From Desulfobacterales bacterium (GTDB lineage Bacteria > Desulfobacterota > Desulfobacteria > Desulfobacterales > JAHDSC01): a DNA stretch of 64,000 nt. Positions 43,581 to 54,480 of the stretch are shown piece after piece. The stretch covers positions 1 to 64,000 of the forward strand of contig JAFGES010000054.1 in assembly GCA_016931455.1 (NCBI GenBank), in the 5' to 3' direction. Below the pieces are notes generated by a model. That model was given only the letters and a program-made list of their open reading frames with translations. It was not told the origin of the DNA and ran no database searches. The translations under genes and the position numbers were made by a program. Positions within the stretch are counted from its first letter, which is position 1, and every line of letters begins with the position of its first letter.

Positions 43581-46077
43581 ATAACATTCCTTTACTCTCA
43601 ACAAGTTCATCATAAGTTCCAATCTCAGCAAGTTTTCCAGCCTTCATAACCGCGACTTTGTCATAATTTTTGATAATATCCAAACGATGGATAACCGCAA
43701 TCAATGTACTTTTACCTTTCCACCGGGTCTCGATCAAACTTTGTATTCGCGCCTGAGATTTATTATCGAGACCGGAAGTTGCTTCATCCATGATCAGTAT
43801 TTTGGGTTTTTTGAGTAATACTCGTGCGATGGCAAGCTTCTGTCGCTGTCCTCCGGAAAGCTTATCGCCTTGACTACCGACATTATATTGCATGCCGATA
43901 TTTACGATGGCCTCCATGATATCCTCCTCGATCAAAAGCTGAATGATGCTCTGATATATTTTATCTTGGATTCGTGGATTGTTTGTTTTAGTTTTTCCAA
44001 AGAAAATATTGTTCAAGATCGATTGATTATAAATATAATCCGATCGCTGATAAAAAGAAAAAGCACCTGGAAAATACATGGAAATTTTTTCTCTAAACCG
44101 TTTTCGCCCTTTTAAGATAAGTTGCCGCAAATTCTCTGAAAGGGCTACCATTTTGTGTTTACCGGGCGTAAATCGTAATGCTGATTTCAAAATTTTTTCC
44201 CGTTCATCCGAAGAAAGTTGATGTAAATCGATTTTTTTCAATCGGTCGGCAAGAATTTTATATTCACTCAACTCTTCCGATGAAATGGGGCTCTGTTCAA
44301 AAAACATCTCCTCTGCCGGTAGATTCCGTAATATATCTACCGTCCGTTGGGTCAGTTTTGCTCCTAAGTTTAAAAGCGGATCTATCAGCTCGTTTTCACT
44401 TAAAAAATTCTGAAAATATTCATTTTTAAACAAGTTTTTATCAGAAAACGATTCTTGTCCGAATGCACCGAAAGTTAAATTTTCGGTGATGCTCGAGTAA
44501 TTCATATAATTATTTTCATTAAAGAATTCAACATATTCGGACAATTCTTTTCCAAATTTAAGGTGAAATTTTCGTCGGACCCGAATGAGCTGGTTTCCCA
44601 TCTCCTTATTTTTTTGACGATCGATAATTGCATGTAAACCAAATCGAAGAACATCTACAAACAGACCGGTTTGTTGAAGAACTTCAATCATATCGTCAAG
44701 CGTCGGCATTACATCGTCTTTGTCGGAACCATCTTCTTTAATTTTTGCTGAACACGCATAAAGGAGATTTTCTTTGATGGTTCCGGAAAAAATAAAAGGC
44801 ATCTGAGAAACAAAGCCCAAGTTGTTAATTATATCCCTTTTTGATAAATTCGAAACTTCCTTTTCCCCAATCCAAACGTGACCGCCGGTATATTTGTAAA
44901 GCTGCCCGATGCATTGAGCTAAAGTGCTTTTTCCGCTACCGGAAAAACCAACCAAAGCTAAATGCTCACCGGGTCTTAAGGAAAACGTAACGTTATCGAT
45001 AAGCTTGATACCGCTTTCAGGTTCAAATGATAATTCTTGGACCTCAAGACTGCCGGCTAAATCAAAAGGTTTACGCCCTGAAGGCTCAAGTTCGTATTCC
45101 GGAAGAAGATCGAAATATTCCATCGTCCGATAATAGCTTATAGAAGCATCCTGATAGCTCTGATAAAAATCGATAAGTTCCTTCCAGGGATCATATAGTT
45201 TCTCTTGCGCCGATAGAAATGCGACTAACGCACCGAGTTCCAATTGACCATTGATTGCCAGATAGCCACCTAAAATAAATATGAGAAATGGGCTTAGGCT
45301 ATTGAAGAAATTATTAAAACCTTTAATCCCAAATCTGTAAAAATTCCAGATGATCCTAATCTTCGTCAGCTTATTGACCAGGTTATCATATTTTTGGTTT
45401 TCAATATGATAAGCACCATTGCCTTGGATTTCATGAATACCGGTGATGGATTCCGCAATTAGACTTGAAAGTTTTCGGGTCGTGTCAACACGTTTTTTAT
45501 TTTCAGTATTGGCACGTTTTTGCAGCATAGGTAACAAAAAAAGTACAATGGGATAGATACTAAGTGACACAGCGGCTAAAAGCGGATTCAGCCAAAAGAG
45601 ATAGCCTGCAAAAGCGATCAGCGTTAAAATATTAGTGACGGGGACGGCAATCGCCATACCCACAAAATCGCCTGCTGAAGCCAGCTCGGCAACCAGTGAT
45701 GAAACCACCATTCCGGGTTGAGTTTTTCTAAAAAAACTTAGCGGTAGGGTTAAGATATGATGGTATAATTCTTTGCGCATTGCTGCCGTTGCCCGTTGGC
45801 CGATAACGGTTTGAAGAATATTAATAAGATATTTAAGCCCGCCGGAAGCAAAAACTGCAACCAGATAAATTCCACAGTAAAGCAATAATAAATCGATTTT
45901 TTTTAAACGAATGGCCTCGTTAACGATTCTTTTTTGCATCTCCAAAGGAAGGACTCTGGCAAAAACAGTGATTAGAATAATTATAATCAAAAGTACTTGG
46001 AGCTTCATGTTGCCGGAAAATACCCATGAAAAAAGCGATTTTTCAGCAACCGGTATTTGCATTTCAGCTTTTTTCAT
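43555..46077 (-). CDS. ABC exporter (TMD-NBD fusion) with expanded helical subdomain
   Basis: An 840-residue inner-membrane half-transporter. The membrane domain (about 20-315) has six segments. The nucleotide-binding domain has Walker A GFSGSGKST (377-385), signature LSGGQRQKLAIARVL (near 740) and Walker B ILIMDEATSGLD. The distance from Walker A to signature is about 360 residues, compared with about 110 usually. The extra 250 residues look like repeats of the segment after the Q-loop: SGTIKENLLYA, SSITENLTFGA, NQSILNNIFFG. The ATG at 46077 follows GGAGGAG; the frame is open to a GTG at 46095. Its 3' end overlaps the cNMP-fold gene by 26 bp, so both may work together. Confidence 0.86.
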   Translation of the reverse strand: MKKAEMQIPVAEKSLFSWVFSGNMKLQVLLIIIILITVFARVLPLEMQKRIVNEAIRLKKIDLLLLYCGIYLVAVFASGGLKYLINILQTVIGQRATAAMRKELYHHILTLPLSFFRKTQPGMVVSSLVAELASAGDFVGMAIAVPVTNILTLIAFAGYLFWLNPLLAAVSLSIYPIVLFLLPMLQKRANTENKKRVDTTRKLSSLIAESITGIHEIQGNGAYHIENQKYDNLVNKLTKIRIIWNFYRFGIKGFNNFFNSLSPFLIFILGGYLAINGQLELGALVAFLSAQEKLYDPWKELIDFYQSYQDASISYYRTMEYFDLLPEYELEPSGRKPFDLAGSLEVQELSFEPESGIKLIDNVTFSLRPGEHLALVGFSGSGKSTLAQCIGQLYKYTGGHVWIGEKEVSNLSKRDIINNLGFVSQMPFIFSGTIKENLLYACSAKIKEDGSDKDDVMPTLDDMIEVLQQTGLFVDVLRFGLHAIIDRQKNKEMGNQLIRVRRKFHLKFGKELSEYVEFFNENNYMNYSSITENLTFGAFGQESFSDKNLFKNEYFQNFLSENELIDPLLNLGAKLTQRTVDILRNLPAEEMFFEQSPISSEELSEYKILADRLKKIDLHQLSSDEREKILKSALRFTPGKHKMVALSENLRQLILKGRKRFREKISMYFPGAFSFYQRSDYIYNQSILNNIFFGKTKTNNPRIQDKIYQSIIQLLIEEDIMEAIVNIGMQYNVGSQGDKLSGGQRQKLAIARVLLKKPKILIMDEATSGLDNKSQARIQSLIETRWKGKSTLIAVIHRLDIIKNYDKVAVMKAGKLAEIGTYDELVESKGMLYELITGKK

Positions 46078-46401
46078 ATCAAAATGCTCCTCCACCGCTT
46101 GAGGTATACTGGGACGATAGACTATTTTCTAAATTACACAGATTCGATAGAATTGGTTTTGGTCCAACATCGATCAAATAATCGACACGGGTGGGCACGA
46201 GAGTGCGATTATTAATACTTATTCTAACAAAACTATCTGCGAATAACCATTGTTAAATACCGATAATCTTATTTTTATCGCCATAACTCCTTCATTCAAG
46301 CTTTATTATATAAAGTAGACCTCGTTCCCATTATTTTATTTTGACAAAACATACACTTAAAGGATATAAAAGCGAATTTAACAAATAAAAAGAGGTCTAT
46401 A
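46078..46401. other. Divergent gap between the ABC exporter and the DUF2065-queA-tgt operon
   Basis: 324 bp without a supported gene. The plus-strand promoter is given separately. Nothing else distinctive was seen except weak AT-rich stretches; the promoter for the leftward ABC/cNMP/kinase operon must be here. Confidence 0.5.
46341..46370 (+). promoter_or_regulatory. Predicted sigma-70 promoter of the DUF2065-queA-tgt operon
   Basis: TTGACA at 46341-46346 and TATAAA at 46365-46370, spacer 18 bp; start would fall about 25 bp before the DUF2065 ATG. One of the clearest promoters of the window. Confidence 0.6.
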
Positions 46402-46587
46402 ATGGAATTTTTCCTGTGTGTACTCGGAATGGTAATGTTTATCGAAGGATTGCCATATGTCGCATTCCCCGAAAATATGAAGACCTGGATCAAAAAAATT
46501 ATCGAAATACCGTCCGGAACGTTACGGCGATTCGGGTTTATCCTGATGATGTTGGGACTGTTGCTGGTTTATATAGGAAAAAGATAA
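46402..46587 (+). CDS. DUF2065 small membrane protein
   Basis: A 61-residue protein with two hydrophobic segments (about 1-22 and 43-58), start MEFFLCVLGMVMFIEGLPY and end GLLLVYIGKR, matching DUF2065. Members are small inner-membrane proteins of unknown function often near purA/hflC. An AGAGG ribosome site precedes the ATG. It ends 5 bp before queA. Confidence 0.85.
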   Translation: MEFFLCVLGMVMFIEGLPYVAFPENMKTWIKKIIEIPSGTLRRFGFILMMLGLLLVYIGKR

Positions 46588-46592
46588 AGGCT

Positions 46593-47654
46593 GTGTTTTC
46601 TTTACACGACTATAATTACGATCTCCCCGAAAACCTAATCGCTCAAACACCAATGGCGCAAAGGGACCAAGCAAGACTACTTGTTCTGCAACGAAAAACC
46701 GGTGTTATATCGCACCATCTGTTTTGTGATATTTACGACCTTCTTTCATCAGATGATTTAATTGTTATCAATAATACGGAGGTAATTCCAGGCAGGTTAA
46801 GAGGTCGCAAGGATACCGGCGGCAAAGTCGAAGTTCTTATCTTAGATTACGCCGGTGGAAGCAAAAAAATAGAAACAGAGGGTAACTGGATTTGCCAATG
46901 CTTGGTAAAAGCCTCAAAACGGCCGAAGCGTGGAGCCTCCATATATTTTGATGGCGGGCTGAGCGCTGAAATTATAAATTTTAGTGATGGAATTTATACA
47001 ATAAAATTTTGTTGCCGAAATGATTTTGAAAGTCACCTTTACCAAATCGGCGATATTCCTCTGCCTCCTTATATCAAAAGGTCGACCGATCATTCATCCT
47101 CCACGGACCTTTCATATTACCAAACGGTATATGCCAGCCGAAAAGGTGCTATCGCCGCTCCTACAGCCGGACTCCATTTTTCTGAAGATTTGCTTGAAAA
47201 ATTAAAATCAAAAGGTATTAAAATTGTTGCAATTACTCTACATGTGGGTTATGGAACTTTTTTACCGGTAAGGGTTTCCGACATCAGAGATCATAAAATG
47301 TATTCGGAGTCTTATATTGTCCCGGAAGAAACTGCAAAGCAGATAAATCTCGCCAAAAAAAATAATCGGCGAATAGTGGCTGTTGGAACAACATGCATAA
47401 GAACTATAGAATATGCAGCAGATAATAATGGATATGTCGCTTCAGGAAAAGGTGAATGCGATCTTTTCATATATCCCGGCTATAAATTTAAAGTGGTTGA
47501 TGCTATGGTTACAAATTTCCATTTACCCCAATCGACGCTTCTTATGCTAGTATCCGCATTCGCAGGACATAAAAAAGTGATGAACGCCTATAAGGAAGCT
47601 ATCGAAAATAGGTACAGGTTTTTTAGTTATGGAGATGCCATGTTTGTTACATGA
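46593..47654 (+). CDS. queA: S-adenosylmethionine:tRNA ribosyltransferase-isomerase
   Basis: A 353-residue QueA, which transfers and isomerises the ribosyl part of SAM onto preQ1 in tRNA to make epoxyqueuosine. Visible motifs: HDYNYDLPENLIAQTPMAQR, LVINNTEVIPGRLRGRK, AAPTAGLHFSEDLLEKLKSK, HVGYGTFLPVR and AVGTTCIRTIEY. The start is a GTG at 46593 behind AAAGG; the frame is open back to 46416, but that part overlaps DUF2065 and does not match QueA. tgt follows. Confidence 0.94.
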   Translation: MFSLHDYNYDLPENLIAQTPMAQRDQARLLVLQRKTGVISHHLFCDIYDLLSSDDLIVINNTEVIPGRLRGRKDTGGKVEVLILDYAGGSKKIETEGNWICQCLVKASKRPKRGASIYFDGGLSAEIINFSDGIYTIKFCCRNDFESHLYQIGDIPLPPYIKRSTDHSSSTDLSYYQTVYASRKGAIAAPTAGLHFSEDLLEKLKSKGIKIVAITLHVGYGTFLPVRVSDIRDHKMYSESYIVPEETAKQINLAKKNNRRIVAVGTTCIRTIEYAADNNGYVASGKGECDLFIYPGYKFKVVDAMVTNFHLPQSTLLMLVSAFAGHKKVMNAYKEAIENRYRFFSYGDAMFVT

Positions 47655-47674
47655 AACTTATAAACAACCGATAA

Positions 47675-48817
<1,143 letters not shown>

Positions 48818-48860
48818 ACCCTACCTGTATATCCTCCTAAAGTGAAAAGAAAGGGAACCA

Positions 48861-49082
48861 ATGAAAGAAAAAGTTCAAGAAATTATTAATAAAATAAGAC
48901 CGAATCTCCAGGCGGACGGTGGTGATGTAGAGCTTGTTGAAATAGAAGACGGCGTTGTTAAGGTGCGTTTAAGAGGTGCCTGCGCAGGATGTCCGATGTC
49001 CCAAATGACGCTTAAAAATATGATTGAAAGGGTTTTGAAAAAGGAAGTTCCAGGAGTAAAATCAGTAGAATCGGTGCAATAG
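48861..49082 (+). CDS. NifU C-terminal-domain Fe-S cluster scaffold
   Basis: A 73-residue NifU-like protein: INKIRPNLQADGGDVELVEI and the CAGCPMSQMT cysteine pair (Cys41, Cys44), which binds a [4Fe-4S] cluster for transfer to apo-proteins. Good AAAGGGA ribosome site. Single-domain size is usual for the stand-alone form. Located 43 bp after tgt, probably same operon. Confidence 0.93.
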   Translation: MKEKVQEIINKIRPNLQADGGDVELVEIEDGVVKVRLRGACAGCPMSQMTLKNMIERVLKKEVPGVKSVESVQ

Positions 49083-49182
49083 ATGAAATTATATTATTTT
49101 TTATAGATTTGCTTGTAGATTATTTAATTTTTTGATAACGGGTACACGATTCGTATAACTTGGATCAAACATTCATTCTTTT

Positions 49183-49233
49183 CGCCCGATCATACTAAAT
49201 CGTTGCAAGACGCAAAGTATCAAAAATCGGGCG
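49183..49233 (+). repeat. Inverted repeat upstream of the aminotransferase
   Basis: CGCCCGAT (49183-49190) and ATCGGGCG (49226-49233) pair over 8 bp around a 35-base loop, about 40 bp before the aminotransferase start. It could be part of a structured mRNA leader or operator; evidence is slim. Confidence 0.3.
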
Positions 49234-49273
49234 GGAGTTTTCGGATGAAAACCAATGATTGGATGGCTATCGT

Positions 49274-50455
49274 ATGACAGTAGCAAAGAAAATCGAAAGT
49301 ATGCTGTCCAGATCTTCCTGGATACGTAAGATGTTTGAGGAGGGAACGCGCTTAAAGGCAATCCACGGAGCTGAAAAAGTTTTTGATTTCAGCTTGGGCA
49401 ACCCCAATTTAAATCCCCCCCCAAATTTCAAAACAGCACTGCAAAATATTGTAAAAAACTCTTCCGGTACCGATCACGGTTATATGTCCAATGTAGGGTA
49501 TCCCCATGTCCGAAAGTCTGTCGCGCAATATGTTTCCGTTGAACAGAACTTAGCGATCTCCGAAAAAGAAATCATTATGACCTGTGGCGCGGCGGGGGCA
49601 TTAAATGTCGTTTTGAAAACAATTCTCGACCCCGGCGATGAGGTTATTTCCCCTTCACCTTATTTTGTTGAATACAATTTCTATGTAGACAACCATGGCG
49701 GCATTCTCAAAGCCGTTCCCACAAAGCCTGATTTCAGCTTGGACATTGAGGCAATCGCCTCGGCCATTACTGAAAAGACCAAAGCGATCATTATTAATTC
49801 TCCAAATAACCCTACCGGGATGATATATCCGGAAGAAAGCCTCAGGGAACTTGGAAAGCTTTTAGACAGTTCCGGGAAAAAATTTAATCGGACTCTATAT
49901 CTTATTTCAGATGAGCCTTATCGCAAAATCGTTTATGACGGATTTAAGGTTCCGAGTATTTTTTCCAACTATACGGAAAGCGTTATTTGCACCTCATACT
50001 CTAAAGATATTTCCATCCCCGGCGAACGGATTGGATTTATCGCAGTACATCCTCAGGCTGTGTTTAAAGAAAATCTTTTAGGAGGTATGGCATTTGCAAA
50101 CAGGATTCTTGGATTTGTAAATGCACCGGCGTTGATGCAGCGCGTCATTGCATCCTTACAGGGTGTGAGTGTCGATATTTCCACTTATGCCCGCAAAAGG
50201 GATCTGCTATGTAAGGGACTTGCAAATTGCGGGTATGAATTTGTTCAGCCATTAGGTGCTTTTTATCTTTTTCCTAAAACCCCTATTTCAGATGATGTTG
50301 AGTTTGTTCGAGCCCTACAGGATGAATTGATTCTTGTTGTACCGGGCAGTGGATTTGGTCGCGCAGGACACTTTAGAATCGCCTTTTGCGTTGATGACAA
50401 GACCATTACAAATTCTATTCCGGGATTCAAAAGGGTTCTTGAAAGGTACGAATAA
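49274..50455 (+). CDS. Aminotransferase, class I/II (PLP-dependent)
   Basis: A 393-residue fold-type I aminotransferase: FSLGNPNLNPPPNFKTALQN in the start, MTCGAAGALNVVLKTIL (cofactor phosphate loop), SPNNPTGMIYPEES, SDEPYRKIVYDG and the PLP lysine in TSYSKDISIPGERIGFI. The order suggests an aspartate-type enzyme; GERIGFI and the closing LVVPGSGFGRAGHFRIAFC are typical. Amino donor unknown. Start: ATG 49274 (a TTG opens the frame at 49259). The ribosome site is not obvious. Confidence 0.9.
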   Translation: MTVAKKIESMLSRSSWIRKMFEEGTRLKAIHGAEKVFDFSLGNPNLNPPPNFKTALQNIVKNSSGTDHGYMSNVGYPHVRKSVAQYVSVEQNLAISEKEIIMTCGAAGALNVVLKTILDPGDEVISPSPYFVEYNFYVDNHGGILKAVPTKPDFSLDIEAIASAITEKTKAIIINSPNNPTGMIYPEESLRELGKLLDSSGKKFNRTLYLISDEPYRKIVYDGFKVPSIFSNYTESVICTSYSKDISIPGERIGFIAVHPQAVFKENLLGGMAFANRILGFVNAPALMQRVIASLQGVSVDISTYARKRDLLCKGLANCGYEFVQPLGAFYLFPKTPISDDVEFVRALQDELILVVPGSGFGRAGHFRIAFCVDDKTITNSIPGFKRVLERYE

Positions 50456-50605
50456 GTTGAAAAAGGATTGCACTCAAGAAATACTTTAAGTATAGTGCCC
50501 AATCAATTAAAGTAAGGTACTTTAAAATAGGAAAATGATCGTTTCCAAACGAAGCTATGGAAGCCAATGATAAAACAAACTATCAACTAATGGAAAGGAG
50601 ACACC

Positions 50606-51010
50606 ATGAATGTATTAAAAATTGACCACCTCGGAGTTGCAGTTAAAAGTATTGATGGCGTAAAAAATTTCTGGGCGGATGTACTTGGATTGAAACATGA
50701 AGGTTCTGAAACCGTTGCAGAGCAGAAAGTCACCACGGCTTTTTTCCCGGTAGGTGAAAGCGAAATCGAGCTTTTGGAATCAACCGCTGAAGATGGACCC
50801 ATTGCCAAGTATATCGATAAAAAAGGAGAAGGTATTCAACATGTCGCTTTCCGCGTGGCGAACATTGAAGAAGCATTAGCCGAATTAAAAGCAAAAGGCA
50901 TTAAGCTTATTGATGAAAAACCGAGAATCGGTGCCGGCGGAGCCAAAATCGCATTTTTACATCCCAAAGCAACAAACGGCGTTTTGGTTGAATTATGTGA
51001 AAGAGACTAA
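50606..51010 (+). CDS. mce: Methylmalonyl-CoA epimerase
   Basis: A 134-residue VOC-fold epimerase which interconverts (S)- and (R)-methylmalonyl-CoA. The metal ligands His and Glu are seen in [11 protein letters not shown] (His), [11 protein letters not shown] (His) and GVLVELCE (Glu). The sequence matches the archetypal length. GGAAAGGAG lies just before the ATG. It begins the methylmalonyl-CoA operon, followed by the mutase 150 bp later. Confidence 0.96.
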   Translation: MNVLKIDHLGVAVKSIDGVKNFWADVLGLKHEGSETVAEQKVTTAFFPVGESEIELLESTAEDGPIAKYIDKKGEGIQHVAFRVANIEEALAELKAKGIKLIDEKPRIGAGGAKIAFLHPKATNGVLVELCERD

Positions 51011-51159
51011 AAAAATATTTAAGTCGTAAGAAACAGGTGGATATGGAAAATACCTGAAATCTGAAACTTAAAGTTAAATCATCACAGGTTAATCGACTGA
51101 AAGAGTTAAAAAAGGAAGTACGTAGGAGCCAAAAAATTGATAAACGAAAGGAGTATGTG

Positions 51160-53283
51160 ATGGGAGAACATCCACAAATTAAACAGTGGGAAGAACTTGC
51201 AAACAAGGCGATGAGAGGTAAACCTCTTGACTCGCTGAACTGGGACACTCCGGAAGGAATATTGGTAAAACCTTTATATACCGCCGAAGACGTAGAAGGA
51301 TTACCCAGCGTAAATACCCTGCCGGGTTTGGCCCCATTTGTACGCGGCCCACAGGCAACCATGTATTCCGGTAGACCCTGGACCATTCGTCAATATGCCG
51401 GATTCTCTACAGCAAAAGATTCAAATGCCTTTTACAGAAGAAATGTTGCTGCCGGTCAGACCGGTCTTTCGGTTGCTTTTGACCTTGCTACCCACAGAGG
51501 ATATGACTCCGATCATCCGAGAGTATCCGGTGACATCGGTAAGGCAGGGGTTGCCATTGATTCGGTTGAAGATATGAAGGTTCTATTCGACGGTATTCCA
51601 CTGGAAAAAATGACGGTTTCAATGACGATGAATGGAGCGGTTTTACCGATTCTTGCCGGTTATATTGTTGCCGCCGAAGAACAAGGCGTAAAGCAAGAGC
51701 AACTGGCAGGTACCATCCAAAACGATATTCTGAAAGAATACCTCACCAGAAATACCTATATTTATCCACCCAAGCCTTCTATGCGGATCGTATCGGATAT
51801 TATCGGTTACTGTTCCCAGAATATGCCCAAGTACAATACCATCAGTATCAGCGGTTACCATATCATGGAAGCCGGTGCAAACTGCGTTCTCCAAACCGCT
51901 TTTACGCTGGCGGATGGTGTTCAATATGTTAAAACGGCTATAGAAGCCGGTCTTGATATCGATAAATTTGCTCCACGCCTATCTTTCTTCTTTGGCGTTG
52001 GTATGAACTTTTTCATGGAAATTGCCATGCTGAGAGCAGCTCGTTTCCTGTGGCATGAGCTCATCAGCAAGTTTAACCCGAAAAACTCGAAGTCCACCAT
52101 GCTCAGAACCCATGTTCAGACATCGGGTTGGAGTTTGACGGAGCAGGATCCTTATAACAATATCATCCGAACCACGCTGGAGGCACTATCTGCAGCCCTG
52201 GGCGGAACGCAGTCCCTGCACACCAACTCCTTTGATGAGGCCGTGGCGCTGCCGACCGACTTCTCCGCAAGAATTGCCCGAAACACTCAGATCATTATTC
52301 AGGAAGAATCTCAGGTCTGCCATGTGGTCGATCCCTTAGGCGGTTCATATTATATTGAATACTTGACCGATCAGGTCATCAAAGAAGCCCGTAAGATCAT
52401 TGAAGAAGTTGAGCAATTGGGCGGAATGGCCAAAGCAATTGAAACCGGTATGCCCAAAATGCGTATCGAAGAAGCCGCCGCAAGAAAACAAGCTCGCATC
52501 GACCAGGGCCTGGATGTTATCGTGGGCGTTAACAAATATAAGATTGAGGAAGAGCCGCTTGATAATGTTCGTGAGGTTTCTGATTCTGTCCGCGATGAGC
52601 AGATCGAAAGGCTGAAAGAGCTGAAAGCCAAACGGAATAACGCTGAAGTTAAAAAATGCCTTGAAGCTATTACCAAGGCCGCTGAATCCGATGGCAACCT
52701 ATTGGCAGCCTGTATCCCGGCTGTAAGAGCTCGTGCAACCTTGGGTGAAATTTCCGATGCCATGGAAAAGGTTTTCGGACGCTTTGTGGCGACAACGCAA
52801 TGTATCTCCGGCGCTTATGCAGCGGAATATGGGGACAGCGAAATATTTGCCGCCGTAAAGAAGAGAACCGACAACTTCCTGGAAAAAGAGGGCCGCAGAC
52901 CAAGAATTCTTGTTGCTAAGCTCGGTCAGGATGGTCATGACCGCGGTATCAAGGTTATCGCCACCGCTTTTGCAGACCTTGGATTTGACGTGGATATCAG
53001 TCCCATGTTTCAGACGCCTGAAGAAGCAGCCCAGATGGCAATTGAAAATGACGTCCATGTTGTCGGCATGTCAAGTTTGGCTGCCGGACATAAGTCCCTG
53101 CTGCCTAAATTAGTAGCAGAACTTAAGAAAAGAGGCGGCGAGAATATTCAAGTAGTCATTGGTGGGGTAATTCCTCAGCAAGATTATCAGTTCCTCTATG
53201 ATGCCGGTGCGATCGGGGTTTTCGGACCTGGAACCGTCATTACGGATGCTGCCAACAAAGTGCTGAATGCACTGGAGAAATAA
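51160..53283 (+). CDS. mcm: Methylmalonyl-CoA mutase, full-length with B12 domain
   Basis: A 707-residue coenzyme-B12 mutase that interconverts (R)-methylmalonyl-CoA and succinyl-CoA. The TIM-barrel part (1-560) has the active-site run [31 protein letters not shown], and the catalytic [15 protein letters not shown]. The C-terminal part has the cobalamin ligand motif GQDGHDRG with His593. One protein carries both parts, so it would act as a homodimer. It follows the AAAGGAG site; start ATG 51160 (a GTG three bases earlier is possible). MeaB is 2 bp downstream. Confidence 0.97.
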   Translation: MGEHPQIKQWEELANKAMRGKPLDSLNWDTPEGILVKPLYTAEDVEGLPSVNTLPGLAPFVRGPQATMYSGRPWTIRQYAGFSTAKDSNAFYRRNVAAGQTGLSVAFDLATHRGYDSDHPRVSGDIGKAGVAIDSVEDMKVLFDGIPLEKMTVSMTMNGAVLPILAGYIVAAEEQGVKQEQLAGTIQNDILKEYLTRNTYIYPPKPSMRIVSDIIGYCSQNMPKYNTISISGYHIMEAGANCVLQTAFTLADGVQYVKTAIEAGLDIDKFAPRLSFFFGVGMNFFMEIAMLRAARFLWHELISKFNPKNSKSTMLRTHVQTSGWSLTEQDPYNNIIRTTLEALSAALGGTQSLHTNSFDEAVALPTDFSARIARNTQIIIQEESQVCHVVDPLGGSYYIEYLTDQVIKEARKIIEEVEQLGGMAKAIETGMPKMRIEEAAARKQARIDQGLDVIVGVNKYKIEEEPLDNVREVSDSVRDEQIERLKELKAKRNNAEVKKCLEAITKAAESDGNLLAACIPAVRARATLGEISDAMEKVFGRFVATTQCISGAYAAEYGDSEIFAAVKKRTDNFLEKEGRRPRILVAKLGQDGHDRGIKVIATAFADLGFDVDISPMFQTPEEAAQMAIENDVHVVGMSSLAAGHKSLLPKLVAELKKRGGENIQVVIGGVIPQQDYQFLYDAGAIGVFGPGTVITDAANKVLNALEK

Positions 53284-53285
53284 TA

Positions 53286-54293
53286 ATGACATTTAGAGAT
53301 CCGAAAGATCCTCAAGATTATGTCGAAGGCGTATTGGCCCAGGATAAACGGATAATTGCCAAAACCATTACGCTGATTGAAAGTTTCCTGCCGGCTCATC
53401 AGGAGCTGGCACGGAAAATCATCAATAAACTGCTTCCGTATACAGGTAAAGCGGTGCGGCTAGGCATAACAGGTGTACCAGGGGCTGGGAAAAGTACGTT
53501 TATCGAAGCCCTTGGCATGATGCTGGTCAAAAAAGGGCATCAAGTGGCTGTGCTTGCCGTTGATCCCAGCAGCAAAAGAAGCGGCGGGAGCATTCTGGCA
53601 GACAAGACACGCATGGAGAATCTTTCAATCGAGGAGAAGGCCTTCATCAGGCCTTCTCCTTCGGGAAGTACCCTAGGTGGTGTTGCCAGAAAAACCAGAG
53701 AGACCATGCTTGTTTGTGAAGCTGCCGGCTATGATGTCATGATTGTTGAAACCGTAGGAGTTGGGCAGTCCGAAACAACCGTAGCTTCCATGGTCGATTT
53801 TTTCTTGGTTCTGATGATTGCTGGTGCAGGCGATGAGCTCCAGGGAATTAAAAAAGGGGTGCTGGAGCTTGCTGATGCGATCGCAATTAATAAGGCCGAC
53901 GGTGATAATATACAAAAGGCGAAACTGGCCAGACGGCAGTATGAAACAGCCATGCATTTTCTAAATCCCGCTTCACGCAATTGGTCGCCTCCCGTTTTAA
54001 CCTGCAGTTCTATAGCATCAGATCCAAAAGGTATTGAAGATATATGGGAAACTGTTTTACGGCATAAAGATATTTTTACGGATTCAGGAGAATTTCAGGA
54101 AATGCGCAGACAACAGTCTCTGGATTGGATGTGGTTTCTTCTGGATGAGGGCCTGAAAGAGCGTTTTCATCGCAATCCGGAAGTCCAAAAACAGCTGCCC
54201 AAAATTATAAGAGATGTGAAATATGGAGCGATAGAGCCGACCGTAGCGGCATATGACCTACTTTTTTTACTTGACAATAAGAGATCGGTATAG
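53286..54293 (+). CDS. meaB: Methylmalonyl-CoA mutase-associated GTPase MeaB
   Basis: A 335-residue G3E-type GTPase that protects and reactivates the mutase and gates cofactor loading. P-loop GVPGAGKST (63-71), the AVDPSSKRSGGSILADKTRM block, VETVGVGQSE and the NKADGDN nucleotide-specificity loop. It overlaps operonically with mcm (2-bp gap). It contains a perfect inverted repeat (see below). Confidence 0.96.
   Translation: MTFRDPKDPQDYVEGVLAQDKRIIAKTITLIESFLPAHQELARKIINKLLPYTGKAVRLGITGVPGAGKSTFIEALGMMLVKKGHQVAVLAVDPSSKRSGGSILADKTRMENLSIEEKAFIRPSPSGSTLGGVARKTRETMLVCEAAGYDVMIVETVGVGQSETTVASMVDFFLVLMIAGAGDELQGIKKGVLELADAIAINKADGDNIQKAKLARRQYETAMHFLNPASRNWSPPVLTCSSIASDPKGIEDIWETVLRHKDIFTDSGEFQEMRRQQSLDWMWFLLDEGLKERFHRNPEVQKQLPKIIRDVKYGAIEPTVAAYDLLFLLDNKRSV
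53632..53660 (+). repeat. Perfect inverted repeat inside meaB
   Basis: AGGAGAAGGCC (53632-53642) and GGCCTTCTCCT (53650-53660), 11 bp with a 7-base loop, within codons for a conserved MeaB stretch (KAFIRPSPSGSTLGG). It may be a chance result of the conserved coding there. Confidence 0.6.
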
Positions 54294-54318
54294 CTAAATG
54301 CAGATTTGCATTTTTAGC
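54293..54318 (+). terminator. Weak hairpin/T-run after meaB
   Basis: Stem GCTAAATGCA / TGCATTTTTAGC with a two-base bulge around loop GATT, containing a T5 run in its right arm. It lies directly at the meaB stop. It may end or attenuate the mce-mcm-meaB transcript before the carboxyltransferase gene 187 bp on. Confidence 0.4.
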
Positions 54319-54480
54319 CCTCTTGTCCGAAGTAATTTTTAGAAGCTAATTAACTTTAATTTTGCCAATTTTTTGTTATTTTCTGCTTTTTTCTAATCGA
54401 TAAAAACATTAAATTTGGCTGGGAAATATCTATCTAATTAAGATAAAAGGTTAACCTGGAGAGATGAAAGGAATTTGATG

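Noticed and set aside
46416-46592. N-terminal extension of QueA overlapping DUF2065
   Set aside because: The extra residues do not match QueA, and the frame there is read as DUF2065; the GTG at 46593 gives the right start.
52371-52763. A 130-codon open frame antisense to the mutase gene
   Set aside because: It is a shadow of the strong mcm reading frame; it lacks a ribosome site and any protein-like motif.
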